A stretch of DNA of 5,924 nt from an uncultured Hyphomonadaceae bacterium (GTDB lineage Bacteria; Pseudomonadota; Alphaproteobacteria; Caulobacterales; Hyphomonadaceae), in contig CALLCD010000167.1 of NCBI GenBank assembly GCA_938049795.1, positions 1 to 5,924 of the forward strand, written 5' to 3'. A program made the translations under genes and the position numbers. Below the pieces are notes generated by a model. It ran no database searches, was not told where the DNA came from, and was given only the letters and a program-made list of their open reading frames with translations. Numbering within the stretch: position 1 is the stretch's first letter; each line of letters starts with the position of its first letter. Positions 5,739-5,924 of this stretch are shown piece after piece.

Positions 5739-5924
5739 TTTTTGTCCAATTTTCTTGTTTGTTAGCGGCTAGATTGTTTGCCTCGCCGAAGCAAGGGATT
5801 TTCGGGGTTTAAGCATGGTTCATGTCCCTAGGTAAACTGTCACGGGCGAAGAATCGGTTTGCCGGTTTGAGGGAGATGACGGGTTTATGCCCGCCAGAAT
5901 GCGGGATTGAGGGTTGGCAACAGG
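5739..5924 (-). promoter_or_regulatory. hfq upstream region with possible promoter
   Basis: These 186 bases precede hfq on the minus strand. A possible sigma70-like promoter is GTGACA (5843-5838), a 17-base spacer, and AACCAT (5820-5815); the -35 is good and the -10 poor. It would give a leader of about 70 bases. No homologous coding sequence is recognisable. On the minus strand one frame from the window edge stops at 5887-5885, and the others stop within the region, so the last codons of an upstream gene could lie here but cannot be identified. A CGGTTTG direct repeat (5855-5861 and 5863-5869) and a CCCGC/GCGGG hairpin (5890-5905) are also present. Confidence 0.35.
5781..5796 (-). promoter_or_regulatory. 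UUCG-tetraloop hairpin in the hfq leader
   Basis: Read on the minus strand, CCTTGC-TTCG-GCGAGG forms a 6-bp stem with one G-U pair, closed by C(UUCG)G, an exceptionally stable tetraloop. It ends 42 bases before the hfq ATG. No T run follows, so it is unlikely to be an intrinsic terminator; it may be a structural element of the hfq 5' leader or a remnant of an upstream gene's 3' end. Confidence 0.4.

Noticed and set aside
5101..5765. Plus-strand open frames of about 155 codons opposite hflX and hfq
   Set aside because: They are antisense to two well-conserved genes and carry no motif of their own.
5890..5905. CCCGC/GCGGG hairpin near the right edge as a terminator
   Set aside because: The stem is only 5 bp and no T run follows on either strand.
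5876..5924. Possible plus-strand gene start at ATG 5876
   Set aside because: The GGGAG ahead of it directly abuts the ATG, and the 16 visible residues match nothing recognisable.

Overview
The window is ordinary chromosomal DNA from a GC-rich alphaproteobacterium, and no mobile element, CRISPR array, rRNA or tRNA gene is visible. Three things point to the class. One is a short, stand-alone NDUFS4-type complex I accessory subunit, which among bacteria is typical of alphaproteobacteria. Another is an Hfq whose second strand region reads TWFDNFCVLLR. The third is the hfq-hflX-mazG neighbourhood. The lineage could be Hyphomonadaceae or a relative, but that is an inference from sequence style only.

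Layout from left to right. Positions 1-740 (minus) hold a secreted matrixin-like zinc metalloprotease whose 3' end lies outside the window. Positions 796-1314 (minus) hold dihydrofolate reductase (folA), which starts with TTG. A divergent control region (1315-1432) separates it from a plus-strand pair: a membrane fatty acid hydroxylase/sterol desaturase family protein (1433-2269), overlapped by four bases by an exported rhodanese-like protein (2266-2811). This pair converges on the NDUFS4-like gene (2834-3142, minus), and an inverted repeat sits at the junction. A second divergent spacer (3143-3275) leads to mazG (3276-4112, plus). mazG converges on hflX (4146-5477, minus), which lies directly downstream of hfq (5484-5738, minus). 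The last 186 bases are the hfq upstream region, with a possible promoter and a small UUCG-capped hairpin.

Functionally, most of the genes are housekeeping: folate reduction (FolA), clearance of aberrant nucleotides (MazG), RNA chaperoning (Hfq), ribosome rescue or recycling GTPase (HflX), and complex I assembly or stability (NDUFS4-like). The less explained parts are the translationally coupled hydroxylase-rhodanese pair and the secreted metalloprotease behind folA. I found no convincing undescribed system. The points most worth a second look are that coupled pair, the hfq/hflX junction (same frame, separated by one amber codon and two sense codons, with a TTG start), and the structured hfq leader.
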